Below, in pieces: positions 41,145-51,217 of a stretch of DNA of 64,000 bases (its first letter is position 1; every line of letters begins with the position of its first letter). Both the position numbers and the translations under genes were made by a program. Origin of the DNA: Peronospora farinosa (Eukaryota; Oomycota; Peronosporomycetes; Peronosporales; Peronosporaceae); the NCBI GenBank assembly GCA_947646735.1, contig CANTFK010000072.1, positions 186,001 through 250,000 of the forward strand, given 5' to 3'. The notes below the pieces were generated by a model. The model had not been told where the DNA came from and ran no database searches. It was given only the letters and a program-made list of their open reading frames with translations.

Positions 41145-42389
41145 ATGCTTTGTCAATTTCTTACACTGTTGTCTACCACGGCGCTGAGCTTTGTAGCCAT
41201 TGTGTCGGCCTCTTCACTACCAGCATTGACCTTCACGCAGCCATTTGAAGTAGTGGACTCGCAAGGTAAACGACAGATCTCGAACGATGTCATCTACGGT
41301 GGCACGACGGAGGTCAAGAAGAACTTTATCCGCCTCACGCCCGATCGTCAGAGCAAACGTGGCCACATTTGGACCAAGAACGTCATTGATCGAGACGAGT
41401 TTGCGACTGTCATTACATACCGCATTCACGGTCAGGGAAAGAAGTGGTTTGGTGATGGTATTGGTCTCTGGTTCACACAGGAACTTGCATGGAAGAATGG
41501 CGAAAACCACGGCTTTATAGACAAGTACAATGGCTTTGGCATTATTCTGGATACATTCCACAATGTAGAGCACCGTGGCGGCCACAAAGACGTGACGATA
41601 CAGGTAAATAACGGTCAGAAGGAGCTGGACGATCTCAATGACGCGGAAAAGATTGGCTGCGATGCCGCTTTTCGCTACAATTCGGATAGCGCCACCTTTG
41701 ATCCTGTCTACAGCTCGGCGCGTATCCGTGTGAAGATCAAGGGTAATTCACTTGAAGTGGATGTGGATCCAAACAACTCAGGAGCCTGGACGGAGTGCTA
41801 CAAAGGCGCTCTACCATTTCAGAATGACTGGCTCCGTCGTGCTACTTTCGGAATCACGGGGTCAACTGGTGCTCTGGCTGACAATCACGATATTCTGCGT
41901 GTGCAGTCATTCGACCAAATCAATGATCTTGGTCTGGGTACGGTGGATGCCGAGACGTGGACGCACAACTACTCGAAGGAATTTGAATCGCTCATGGAGA
42001 GCAAGACGTGCGATCAATCGTGCAAAGTAACGATTTTGGAAAAGTTCTTGACCAATTTCCAAATGGAGACCGAGCACTGGTTTGAGATGCTGCGTGAGCA
42101 GACGGAGAACACCATTAACAACCTGAAGGAGAAGGAGCGCGAGAATCATCGCAAGATTGAGGTGCTGACGGATCGCATGACGACCATGATGGAGCAAAAG
42201 ATCGGCCAGAAAATGGCGGACGTGCGCTCCAAAGTGAACGAGAAGATCGCGACCGAGGTTGAGGGTGAACTTACGGTAGCGCACTCCAGCTGGCGCTTGC
42301 CTTTCTTTATTATGATCATGCTCATCAGTGCCGGTGTGGGCATAGCCTACCAGAAGTACCGCAAGTTGGTCAAGAGCCACTTGTATTAA
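41145..42389 (+). CDS. L-type lectin, ERGIC-53/VIP36-like cargo receptor, copy 2
   Basis: 414 residues from the ATG at 41145, chosen because it opens the signal peptide (MLCQFLTLLSTTALSFVAIV). It has the same domain order as copy 1: lectin domain with FGDGIGLWFTQ, ILDTFHNVE and DNHDILRV, then coiled coil (TENTINNLKEKERENHRK), then a membrane span near the end and the tail KSHLY. At the calcium/sugar loop Asn-Asn-Gly of copy 1 reads His-Asn-Val, so sugar specificity may differ. It is a tandem duplicate, diverged through the whole length, so the duplication is old. Confidence 0.93.
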   Translation: MLCQFLTLLSTTALSFVAIVSASSLPALTFTQPFEVVDSQGKRQISNDVIYGGTTEVKKNFIRLTPDRQSKRGHIWTKNVIDRDEFATVITYRIHGQGKKWFGDGIGLWFTQELAWKNGENHGFIDKYNGFGIILDTFHNVEHRGGHKDVTIQVNNGQKELDDLNDAEKIGCDAAFRYNSDSATFDPVYSSARIRVKIKGNSLEVDVDPNNSGAWTECYKGALPFQNDWLRRATFGITGSTGALADNHDILRVQSFDQINDLGLGTVDAETWTHNYSKEFESLMESKTCDQSCKVTILEKFLTNFQMETEHWFEMLREQTENTINNLKEKERENHRKIEVLTDRMTTMMEQKIGQKMADVRSKVNEKIATEVEGELTVAHSSWRLPFFIMIMLISAGVGIAYQKYRKLVKSHLY

Positions 42390-42624
42390 GGTTTGTAGCT
42401 GTCGAAAATGTGGATCAGTAGGCGAGGCAATGAGATACAGAGGCTGACGCCTTGAGGACGACCAAACGCGTGTCGATAGATTTTTCTATAGACGAGACTG
42501 ATGGCAGTGACATAGATGCATCGCCATTCCTTTGTTTACTTCAGCATGATGAAATTAATGATGTGTCACAGCTTCGTCCGTTCTTCGTCAGTCTGAAATT
42601 TTCCATAGGTACAATTAATACATT

Positions 42625-44373
42625 ATGGGAACGAATGCGCGTGTAGGTGGCTCATTGCTGGTACTAGTATCAATTGCGGTGGTAGGATTTACCTTTAGGG
42701 AGAAGCTACAGGAGACACTACATCTCACATACGAGCATCGGTCACTGAGTGTCGACCGCGATGCGGCGTTTAAGAACGTCATGATTTACCGCAACGGATA
42801 CTCGACCGGTGGCGTGCAACTACAGCTTAGTGCGGAGCTCGTGGCTGCTCGCACAGGCAAGGGAGAGCTGGCAGCGTATCTGTCACAGTTTGTAGCGGTT
42901 GAAGGGCTCCACGAGTCTGTCACCCAAGAGCCTGTCACGAAAGACATTAAGCCTTTGGATGAGAGCAAGGAAAATGAGTACGACGTGCCTGGTGTCGTGG
43001 CCAATCGCGTGTTCAACGGCCGTGGAGAGCTACTGCAGACTTATGCGGACATTCTATCGGGAGATCGACTCTATCTCGTTGCTCCTGGACTATTTTTTAT
43101 GTGGCCCTTTGTAGAGCTTGGTCATCGCGTAAACGTGACGTCAGAAGCTAGTCCGACCAAGGAGCCGGTGATCATTGAGTCCATCTCAGAGTCTCCGCGT
43201 ACATTCCGTCTGCACAACTTCTTCAGTGACGAGGAGGTGGACAAACTGATCAATAGCACACTGGCGATTGATGAACCAGGCCACAAGCTGCAGCAGTCGA
43301 GAGTGGGTGCGCATTTCTCAAAAAAGAAGTCGAAATTTCGCACGAGCGAAAACGCCTTTGATAGCGTCTCGGACACAGCAGTGAACATCCGCAAGCGCGC
43401 ATTCAACATTCTCTCGATTGAAGAGTTCAAAGAAGAAATGTGCGATGGTCTTCAGCTGCTGCGATACCAGCAGAAGCAAGCATACATTGCCCACTACGAC
43501 TACTTTGAAGTGGACTCCGTGCCCGATTTTAACTTGGACCCGCACAAAGGTGGTTCCAATCGCTTTGCTACCGTCTTCCTGTATCTTTCGGAGGTTGCAC
43601 AAGGTGGACAGACCGTATTCCCGAAAGTCGAAATGCCTGAGGGTCTCCCAGTTGAGTATGGTCACCCTTCGAACGCGGCCCAAGACTACGAGGCTATCGG
43701 TGCAGAGCTATTTGGATCAGAGAGCTGGGAGATGGACATGGTGAAAAAGTGCTCGACAAAGTTGGCGTTCTACCCTTCAAAAGGTGGTGCAGTGCTGTTC
43801 TACAGTCAAAAGCCGAATGGTGAATTGGACCCCATGTCACTGCACGGAGGCTGTCCCGTGCTCGAAGGTACCAAGTGGAGTGCAAATCTCTGGGTCTGGA
43901 ACAAAAGTCGCCTGAATCGTGTCGCCCCCGCAGTCACCGTTACCTTTGAGAACCCAACGTCGCATGAAGTGGATCTTTACTGGTCCGACCAGCTGATGGC
44001 TACTCTTGACGCCAACGGTGGCAGCCGCGAATTCAAGACATATGAAGGACACCAGTGGATTTTCAAACACGGCGATCAAATCTTGTTCGAAGTCATTATC
44101 GACACCAAGAATGGCAACAAGCAGACAATTCTTACCGCACCAATTGAAGTATCATCTGCAGCGCAACTGGAAGACAAAGACGCAAAGACCAACGTTAACG
44201 ACAATATCAATGCGAAGGACGCAGTCGAGGCGAAAACCAACGACAACGAAAATGCCAAGGACACAGTTGAGGCGAAGGCCAACGACAACGTCAATGCCAA
44301 GGACGCAGACGAGGCGAAGACCAACGACAACGACAATGACAACGACAATACTGATGCCAAGGATGAGCTGTAG
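42625..44373 (+). CDS. Prolyl 4-hydroxylase with VHL-like beta domain and KDEL ending
   Basis: 582 residues. An N-terminal signal anchor (residues 8-23) puts the rest in the ER lumen. The 2-oxoglutarate/Fe(II) dioxygenase domain spans about 193-426. It has HYDYF (His290, Asp292), LHGGCPV (His407) and GTKWSANLWVW (Lys417, the 2-oxoglutarate ligand), with FLYLSEVAQGGQTVFP before them; this is the P4H pattern. Residues about 437-495 resemble the beta domain of pVHL: VTFENPTSHEVDLYW, then FKTYEGHQWIFK, with Thr472, Tyr473, His476 and Trp478 at positions of the hydroxyproline pocket. A four-fold Asn/Asp/Ala/Lys repeat follows, and the last four residues are KDEL, an ER-retrieval signal. Confidence 0.88.
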   Translation: MGTNARVGGSLLVLVSIAVVGFTFREKLQETLHLTYEHRSLSVDRDAAFKNVMIYRNGYSTGGVQLQLSAELVAARTGKGELAAYLSQFVAVEGLHESVTQEPVTKDIKPLDESKENEYDVPGVVANRVFNGRGELLQTYADILSGDRLYLVAPGLFFMWPFVELGHRVNVTSEASPTKEPVIIESISESPRTFRLHNFFSDEEVDKLINSTLAIDEPGHKLQQSRVGAHFSKKKSKFRTSENAFDSVSDTAVNIRKRAFNILSIEEFKEEMCDGLQLLRYQQKQAYIAHYDYFEVDSVPDFNLDPHKGGSNRFATVFLYLSEVAQGGQTVFPKVEMPEGLPVEYGHPSNAAQDYEAIGAELFGSESWEMDMVKKCSTKLAFYPSKGGAVLFYSQKPNGELDPMSLHGGCPVLEGTKWSANLWVWNKSRLNRVAPAVTVTFENPTSHEVDLYWSDQLMATLDANGGSREFKTYEGHQWIFKHGDQILFEVIIDTKNGNKQTILTAPIEVSSAAQLEDKDAKTNVNDNINAKDAVEAKTNDNENAKDTVEAKANDNVNAKDADEAKTNDNDNDNDNTDAKDEL

Positions 44374-44458
44374 AAACCCCAAGACCAATATGGTTCGTAT
44401 TAGCGTGTGTCCTTATCATCAAAAGCTGGATAAACTTGTCTTTCTAAGTTGTTGCATG

Positions 44459-45181
44459 CTAAGCAACACGGCGTTTCTTGTTCTTGCTACTTGCGACAAA
44501 GACTTTTTCTAGGTCTCTGTCTCCTAGTGACTGGTTCTGTTTGCTACTGGTTGGCGTCTTCTGATGGAACGTACGACGCACCTGTTGCATAGTATCATGT
44601 GCACCATCCTTGTCCATCTTCTTGTCGGCCTTGCGTGCCTCCATCTTCTCAAACTGTTTTGACTGATCCACACGTTCCAAGTACGCTTCATTTTCCTTCT
44701 TGGCCTGTGCGATTTCCATCCGTAACTTTTGGTCACGAATGCGATTCTCGTACGCAATCTTCTCTGTCAAATGGTCCCATTTGAAACCCTTGAGGTATTT
44801 GAGGTTCCATATGTCGTCATGATAGTAATCGCGTTTCCGGCCACCGATTTGCGTCGTATTCAGCATTTTGGCCACACGTTTGGCCACCTTTTTGTCCTCA
44901 AACTCAATCCATCCTTCCGTGTACTTTTGACGGCGGTTACCACCTGTACTCACTCGTTTATTGTGAAGTGTCTTGTCCTCTGGCACGAGGTAGATGCGAT
45001 TTAGATCGCCGTACTTGGTCAGCAGATATCGCAACTTTTCAGGCTTCATAAAGGGTGGCACACGAGAGATGTATACTACACCACGTCGCTCGGCTTTTTC
45101 CTTGAATTGTTTCATCTTCTCGCATGACAGACCGGCCAAAACGTTGGTCGTGGGCTCCCTGGCATCAGCTTCAGATGTCAT
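44459..45181 (-). CDS. ABT1/ESF2-like RNA-binding protein, ribosome biogenesis
   Basis: This is a 240-residue protein with an ATG at 45179-45181. Residues about 33-130 are an atypical RRM (GVVYISRVPPFMKPEKLRYL, YGDLNRIYLVPED, YTEGWIEFEDKKVAKRVA) followed by the family signature YYHDDIWNLKYLKGFKWDHL. The rest is a Lys/Arg-rich helical tail. This is the eukaryotic ABT1/Esf2 family, which acts in 18S rRNA processing in the nucleolus. It converges on the hydroxylase gene with an 85-nt gap between stop codons. Confidence 0.93.
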   Translation of the reverse strand: MTSEADAREPTTNVLAGLSCEKMKQFKEKAERRGVVYISRVPPFMKPEKLRYLLTKYGDLNRIYLVPEDKTLHNKRVSTGGNRRQKYTEGWIEFEDKKVAKRVAKMLNTTQIGGRKRDYYHDDIWNLKYLKGFKWDHLTEKIAYENRIRDQKLRMEIAQAKKENEAYLERVDQSKQFEKMEARKADKKMDKDGAHDTMQQVRRTFHQKTPTSSKQNQSLGDRDLEKVFVASSKNKKRRVA

Positions 45182-45507
45182 GCTCTTGGTATTGACTGGC
45201 GATGATTTTACCGTTTAGTATGCAGTGTATACTTGCATTTATTGATAAAAAATAGAGAAATAGAAAATATACGAATTCATGCCAAAAGAAAAAACTATAC
45301 ACCATAAGAAAAAGTATTGATATTTTACAAAAGCGTATACTATACGTATGGCATCACAAAAATTAAGTGTAACGGGGTTACACGACAGTTGGATAACCAG
45401 TAAGAAGCGTGAATGATACAAAATGTAAGCTGATAGTATCGGTAATACCACACCCAATCGGTTATGATTCGATAACTGAGGGCAATAGTTCTAAAGATCG
45501 AATTATG
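45182..45507. other. A/T-rich upstream region of ABT1-like gene
   Basis: No ORF supported. It is bounded on the right by the transposon target duplication. Confidence 0.5.
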
Positions 45508-45668
45508 GCCTATGGCCAGGCCTCTTTATATACATATTAATTTGTAGATAGGGTAATTAGCTAGTTTACCGCTTATTATATACGGATCACGTATTATTTA
45601 TCTCTTAAAACTAAAATATAAGCATAAAAGTTGTAACGGGTAACACGACAATTTTAACATCATTCCGA

Positions 45669-45782
45669 AAGTTTACGGTTAAAGTTTCCCTTTATTGCAT
45701 ATAATGCAATCTTGATACTTCTCTTTAGAGAGGAATCAAGATTGCATTATATGCAATAAAGGGAAACTTTAACCGTAAACTT
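45669..45782. repeat. Perfect 48-bp inverted repeat (hairpin)
   Basis: Arms 45669-45716 and 45735-45782 are exactly complementary, with an 18-nt spacer that itself nearly self-pairs. A 23-bp piece (45711-45733) is repeated directly at 45785-45807. It lies inside the transposon end. Confidence 0.95.
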
Positions 45783-46302
45783 CTCTTGATACTTCTCTTT
45801 AGAGAGGTATTAAGTATGAGCGTTAAAGATACAGTATTCGGTAATACCGTATCTTATCGATTAGGATTCGATAAATCGATAACGCTGTACTAAGTACATC
45901 ATAAACAAATGTTTAGACGATACGTCGTTGAATAGCAAAGTCTGCATATTATAATTACTGTTATAGTAATTAATCTAGTGTAGAGTACTTAGAGTAGGAC
46001 TATTCATATAATCTTAAAGCATAAATAAAATCAGTTCTCCTTTTGAGTTTAAGATCGCAAGTCGTTCTGACTTTTTCTCTTGTGCACTTCGTGCGTTGGT
46101 TCTCTGAACCTTTAAGCTTCTAGCTTGTTCTTGCACTCTGTGCGTTGGTTCTCTGAACCTTCAGCTTATTGCTTGACTGACTAAAAGTCTCTCCTAGCTC
46201 CTTAGAACAGGATGACTTCTTAGTCGTATAATTAGTTCCTTAGAACTAAGTGGCTTTTAGCCTTAACTCTATTTAGTTCTCTAGAACTAAGAGGCTTCCA
46301 GC

Positions 46303-48277
46303 CTAAAGTCTTCCTCTGGCTAAAGAGCTGTGCAGCTCCGCTACAAAAATGTCAAGTGCTTTGTTTGATTGAGGGCACAATGAGACTAACATTTTTCTTT
46401 GCTTGCAATGAAATACTTTCTCTAGCCAAAGGTCGGTGTTACTGTAGCGAAAACTGTCTATTATAACTTTCAAAATCGAATAAACAAGTTTAACTTGACT
46501 TGTACCGGGAAACACAGTAGCAACTCCACCACAGAGTCTTTGAAGATACTTAAACCTGTCTAAAAACACCTTATGATTCATTAAAAGTAGGTTCTCATTA
46601 AAGAAGTCTAATCTTTTTTTGATAGCAGGTTCACATCTTACAGCATTTAACAGCTCACCGTTCTCATGCTTAGTTATAATGATCTTTTCGAGTGTCCAAC
46701 GCGCTAGAAGGCGCTCCTTCTGACTCCTCACAATCGCACTAAATTCAGAGGTGCGAATCAAAATCAGGTCTCGGGGTACAACGGGTGGGAGTATAAAGTC
46801 CTTTGAAATCGTGCCTCGACCATTGGAATCGCGCTCAGCCACAATCTCATTTATACTGTTAATGGCATTGATAAACAAAGTCGCGATGCTTTTTAAAACA
46901 TCTTATACTTCTACGTCATCCATGGACGCAAGAATCTCCGACACGAATGAACCCTGATCAGGAATGAAACTTTTCACTTCGACGAGACTAGCAACAAAGT
47001 TTTTGGAGGTCGACACATGTCATTGATTAGAATTCAGTGTGTCCGCCGCACCACCATCCGCCAGGAATGGACCTTTGGCGCCGGCGCATATGATGTAGAA
47101 CAACATCAAACTCTTTAAATATCCTCGCTGCATCGAAACCGTGACAGAGTGCTTTTGGAGCTGCTTAAATGTTACCGTCGCGCGTGCTGCAAAGGCTTCA
47201 GCAGTAATAATGTAAATTCACCAACGGTCAGTCGGGGTGCATGATGGGTTCTTTTCGGCCAAGTAGGCACGAACACGGACACGTGTGGCCTTGAACCAGT
47301 CACCAACCTTGCCTATTGACTGCCAACGGAAAGTAGGTAGTTTTGGGCAAGCCGTTTTCATTTCGCTGATTAGGTTTTGCTGTCGACGAAGGTAGGAAAT
47401 GATGGAGGTCAATACTTTATAAATTCGTTATCACCGAAATGGACGTACACGTCTTGTATTACGATGTATGGCTGGTGCGCGCCACAACAAACTCGAATAA
47501 CTCCAGGCTTTGCAACCTTTTGAAATCTGGTGACACAACCGCTAAATCGGCCTGTCATTTTTTCGCCATTTGAAGAGGTGCCAATAATGATGTTACGCCA
47601 TTAAGGCATCATAGCGTCAAGCGCTTCACAAGCAGTCGAGAATATGACCTTGCCAGTGTGTCGTTCGTATACTGGAATCGCCAAAAAGTGGAAATTGAGA
47701 ATATCATAATAATAATATATTAAAGGAGACGGATGGCCAGATACGAAGTGCGCATGTGTGTCGACATATCCAGTGCAATAGAGAACGTCCAAGACTGCTT
47801 TAACAACTCTACAATCTTTTGTAAGTTGATGACAACATCAAACCGAGCATACTTGGCTACAGTTGCGTCACTGGAACACCTAATCGAAGCCAATCTTGTC
47901 AAATCTTTCGTAGACAGCAAAATATGAGAACTCTGACGAAACGTGCATCCAGCTGCCAAATATCCAACAGCAAGATTGAATTGCAGGGAATTCTTAATAT
48001 CACTACGGTAGCGGTCGACACCATCTCCATCTTTAAGGTCTTTAGACCCGTCAGCAATGATAACAAACGGCTGCATCATCTTTGTTTGATTCTCACCCTC
48101 AACTTTGTCTGGATCCCAAAACACTCTCCAATATTTTGTCGACAATTGGCGCGTTAGTTGTATGCTGCCTCGGCACCTGCTGAGATCGAAAATGCGAATG
48201 CAAGGTGTGCTTAATTGGATGGACATTCTCAGAAAGCCCTTCTTGACTTCATTAGAGAGGCCTAGGTGCTCCTGCAA
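46303..48277 (-). pseudogene. Broken transposase (hAT-like, oomycete type)
   Basis: Minus-strand pieces in order are 48277-47720 (QSWTFSIALDMSTHMRTSYL), about 47690-47600 (FHFLAIPVYERHTGKVIF), 47412-47218 (RQQNLISEMKTACPK; RWQSIGKVGDWFK) and 46878-46303 (CGGVATVFPGTSQVKL, VFHCKQRKML). Together they follow the order of a common oomycete transposase with a hAT-like dimerisation end. Gaps, stops and frame changes separate all pieces, so it is inactive. Confidence 0.65.
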
Positions 48278-48896
48278 CCTTCCGGGGTGTTGTAGTTTTA
48301 GGTGCTGCGTATAGTTGCTTGCTCGGAATTGGGCCGAGTAATTATTGGTGTTAGTAGTTCTCGCACGTTTTGCGCCTGGCGTGCTCTTGCGACCGAAATA
48401 AATACGTAAAAGACATTACTGAGACAACCGCGCGGTATTTGGTGCTCCTCTGATCGATTCGAACACCATATTTTAGAGCATGGCCATGTGAAAGGGAGTC
48501 TCTCGCTTGTTCTATATGTGTAAAAGCTTTTCCTACGGGTTGTTGCGAGTTCTAGGGCTCTATATTTGGCTAAGTTGTTAGTCGCGAAAGATGGGGGTCT
48601 TTCTATATTGCGGGAGTCAATTTTGGGTCCCCGTTTCTTTTTCCAGTAGCTTTTTTCTCACAAATTCCTAACGAACTCGCTCACTTGCCCATTTAATATC
48701 CCAATCCGAATAATGCTATGTATCTAGACATTCTAAACCAGGTTGTTTACGGCTCGCCAGAAATATTTTTTACGGCGTCAAATACGTAAATAACCGTTAT
48801 GTCCGTATATAAAGAGGCCTGCCTATGGCCCTGAGTTGCTTAATGCACGCCTTGTCTAATAGAAAGAGGTGAAGAGAGCTTAGCCCGGACGGCTTC

Positions 48897-50101
48897 GTGG
48901 AAGCTTCCACGGAGCGTGGGTACAAGTCCAGCTTGTTGGTTGTGTCGGCAGCCGTTGAGGGCTTTGAGAAGCCATGGTCAACTTTAATTGACCCAAGAGT
49001 GTGGAATAATTATGTCCGACGCCGTTCGCTTAAAGGGAGTCAGCGATATGCTGAGGCGCTACAAGCGCATGAAGGTATTTTTACGGTCCTTCTCGTGACT
49101 GTTCACCGTTCCTAGAGTTTAGTTGAGCTTAGGAGTGAAGTTTTGGACTTCGGAAGCATTCAACGATGTCTTGTACTAGATTTTGAACTCAAGATATGAT
49201 CTCATTTTCAGTATGGCTTGGCTAGAACGCCATGATACATGGATTGATTAGAGATCCAAAACCTTAGCGGCTACGCACAATGTGTTTAGTGAAGCTTCAG
49301 AAAGACATGATTCCACCTTCGCTAGGAACAAAAGTGCTATTGGCGCGAACCACTGACTGAGTTGGTTAATGTGCTGGATATTGGTGTTTGTCTAAGTTAC
49401 TAGACACCCATATCATGCTGAGCAATGCAAATTGACACGTTGTGAACCGGCACGTACTCCGTTGAGTAATCTCGTAGCGATAAGAGTCACTGAATGCTTA
49501 AAGCATTTCATGCCTAGAGCCGAGTCATGAATAAATAGCACGATTGATGCGAGTGAAGTGGCACATATAAATTCACCGAGTGGTGTTGGCTGTTATAGCG
49601 ACTCACTAGATGTCGGTTATGACATCGGCTCTCGTATATAGCAAGATAAGGTCAAGGAGTCTATTGACCTTGAGGATGGTTATATTTCAAAAATGTTAGC
49701 TATCACGGTCTCTTCAGTAATACGGCAGCGTTGCCAAATGGCTGCTGCGAGAAGTAAGACGTCTGTTTAATCGCGTGGTGATTTCACCAAACAATATATA
49801 CCATTGTCAATGGAGTGAAATGTGATGTAGATGGCGCGGTTGTCCTTGAGGCTCTTCCATCATTTAACGCTATGTTATAACTAGACGAATTGTCGTGGAT
49901 GAGTTTTATCAAGCTTTGACGGCTGGTGATTTATCCGATATGGTGAGTCTTCGACCTGACCTTGAACTTAACCCATCATTTCTTATAGATGAGGCAGTCC
50001 ATAAAGATACAAAAGCTGCAATTAGTGCACGTAGTGGATCCTCTCTCTTATTTTTCCTTCATATACCTACTATCTTTTGGTTAAGAAATTTTAAGACGTA
50101 G
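48897..50101 (+). pseudogene. Gypsy pol remnant (protease to RT linker), another family
   Basis: Plus-strand frames read FEKPWSTLIDPRVWNNYVRR at 48950-49025, where the protease active-site loop is mutated from D-S-G-A. Further on come RCLVLDFELKYDLI and MAWLERHDTWID near 49170-49250, the second protease segment, and [20 protein letters not shown] at 49895-49955, a linker before RT. Stops and frameshifts separate the pieces. Confidence 0.6.
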
Positions 50102-50329
50102 TGTGACATTATTTACCGCCATTTCTACCTCCTGATAGCGATGCACGTCATGAAATTATTTTATTTTCCGGAATCTAAATACTGACGAGATTTATCATAA
50201 AAAGCGCACTCTTCCGATGACATGCGTGGCAAAAATCTGACTACCCAGTCTTCAGCATTTTATATTTTGGGAGTAACATTAGCACATTCAGATGAGCTAG
50301 ACCCGAAGGCTTGATTGGAAATCAATCAA

Positions 50330-50830
50330 ATCGTCAGGTGAACTATCGAAGAACTTACTTCGATATGTGTCCGTTAGCCCAGCAAACATAGTTTCGCTCG
50401 GCTGGCCGTCGGTAACACGTCAATTAACTTCGGCGATCCTGAATCTATCGTGTCAGGATCAACACCAATCTTAAGGTATCCATACAAGGCTTTGTTGATC
50501 AGACGTTGAAAGATTTTCGGAGCATTGTTCAGCTCAAAAGGCACTCGAAGATACTCAAACAGACCTGAAGGTGCAAAAAACGCAGAATTTATTCAGGCTC
50601 GATTACGTCATTTCCACAACATAATATTTGCTCACCACATCCAGAAGCAAGACCACATCACCTTATTTAAGTCGTGCAACAGATCGCTTATCAATGGAGC
50701 GAAACAACATCGCCTCATATAAGTCTTCGATTATCAACGGAATAAAACCTATCAACCGTATACGGTATTTGACGCGTCAGTAGTCAATCCGCAAACGTAT
50801 GCTCGATGTATACGGGCGCTTTTACAAGTG
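50330..50830 (-). pseudogene. Reverse transcriptase remnant
   Basis: Reverse-strand reading gives RLRIDY near 50800, and PFELNNAPKIFQRLINKALY near 50475-50535, matching the F-x-L-x-NAP-x-x-F/YQR RT motif, then GVDPDTIDSGSPKLIDVLP. Many stops are present. It belongs to a different lineage from the flanking family-1 copies. Confidence 0.55.
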
Positions 50831-51019
50831 CCACGTACTACAAGCACGCACACCTTCAGAATAATGAGGAAGCGATTAAATCATCTTACCACGCGTGATG
50901 TGGTGGGGTTGCCGGTTGCCGCGACAGCTCGTGCAACAGTTGTCGGTCGCCGAAGTGTTTCGAACAGGAACTCAGAGAAACGCTTGACTACGTCGCATAA
51001 GCTGTAAATTGTCTTTTAG

Positions 51020-51215
51020 GGGCGTAGTGCGTATTTCGTTACAATTTTTAAACTGATTTATATTTAATAAAAGTAACTAAATGTAGATCTAGTTAATGAT
51101 TAGTCGATTTATGTATTGGTGGGTACGCGTCTTTTTTTTTGCACATCCTTACGTGGCGAGCTTAAATATATTTGAAGCTTAAAGTGGTGATAAGCACAGT
51201 GTTTTAATGGGACAT
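51020..51215 (-). repeat. Probable 3' LTR remnant of family-2 element
   Basis: It shares TACGCGTCT, ATCCTTACGTG and CGAGCTTAAA in the same order as 57850-58010. Edges are uncertain. Confidence 0.5.
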
Positions 51216-51217
51216 AT

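Larger units (their letters stand above)
45518..48820 (-). mobile_element. Fossil DNA transposon with terminal inverted repeats
   Basis: The ends are exact 16-bp inverted repeats (45518-45533 and 48805-48820). A 10-bp direct repeat, GCCTATGGCC, abuts both ends (45508-45517 and 48821-48830) and looks like a target-site duplication. Length is 3303 bp. The interior carries a broken transposase on the minus strand. About 770 bp at the transposase 3' side is noncoding and rich in inverted repeats. A 10-bp duplication is longer than the 8 bp usual for hAT elements, so the superfamily is uncertain. Confidence 0.75.

Noticed and set aside
42452..42646. Upstream exon of the hydroxylase
   Set aside because: The frame begins at a non-ATG codon, overlaps the ATG region in another frame and gives no domain. 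The ATG at 42625 with its signal anchor is sufficient.
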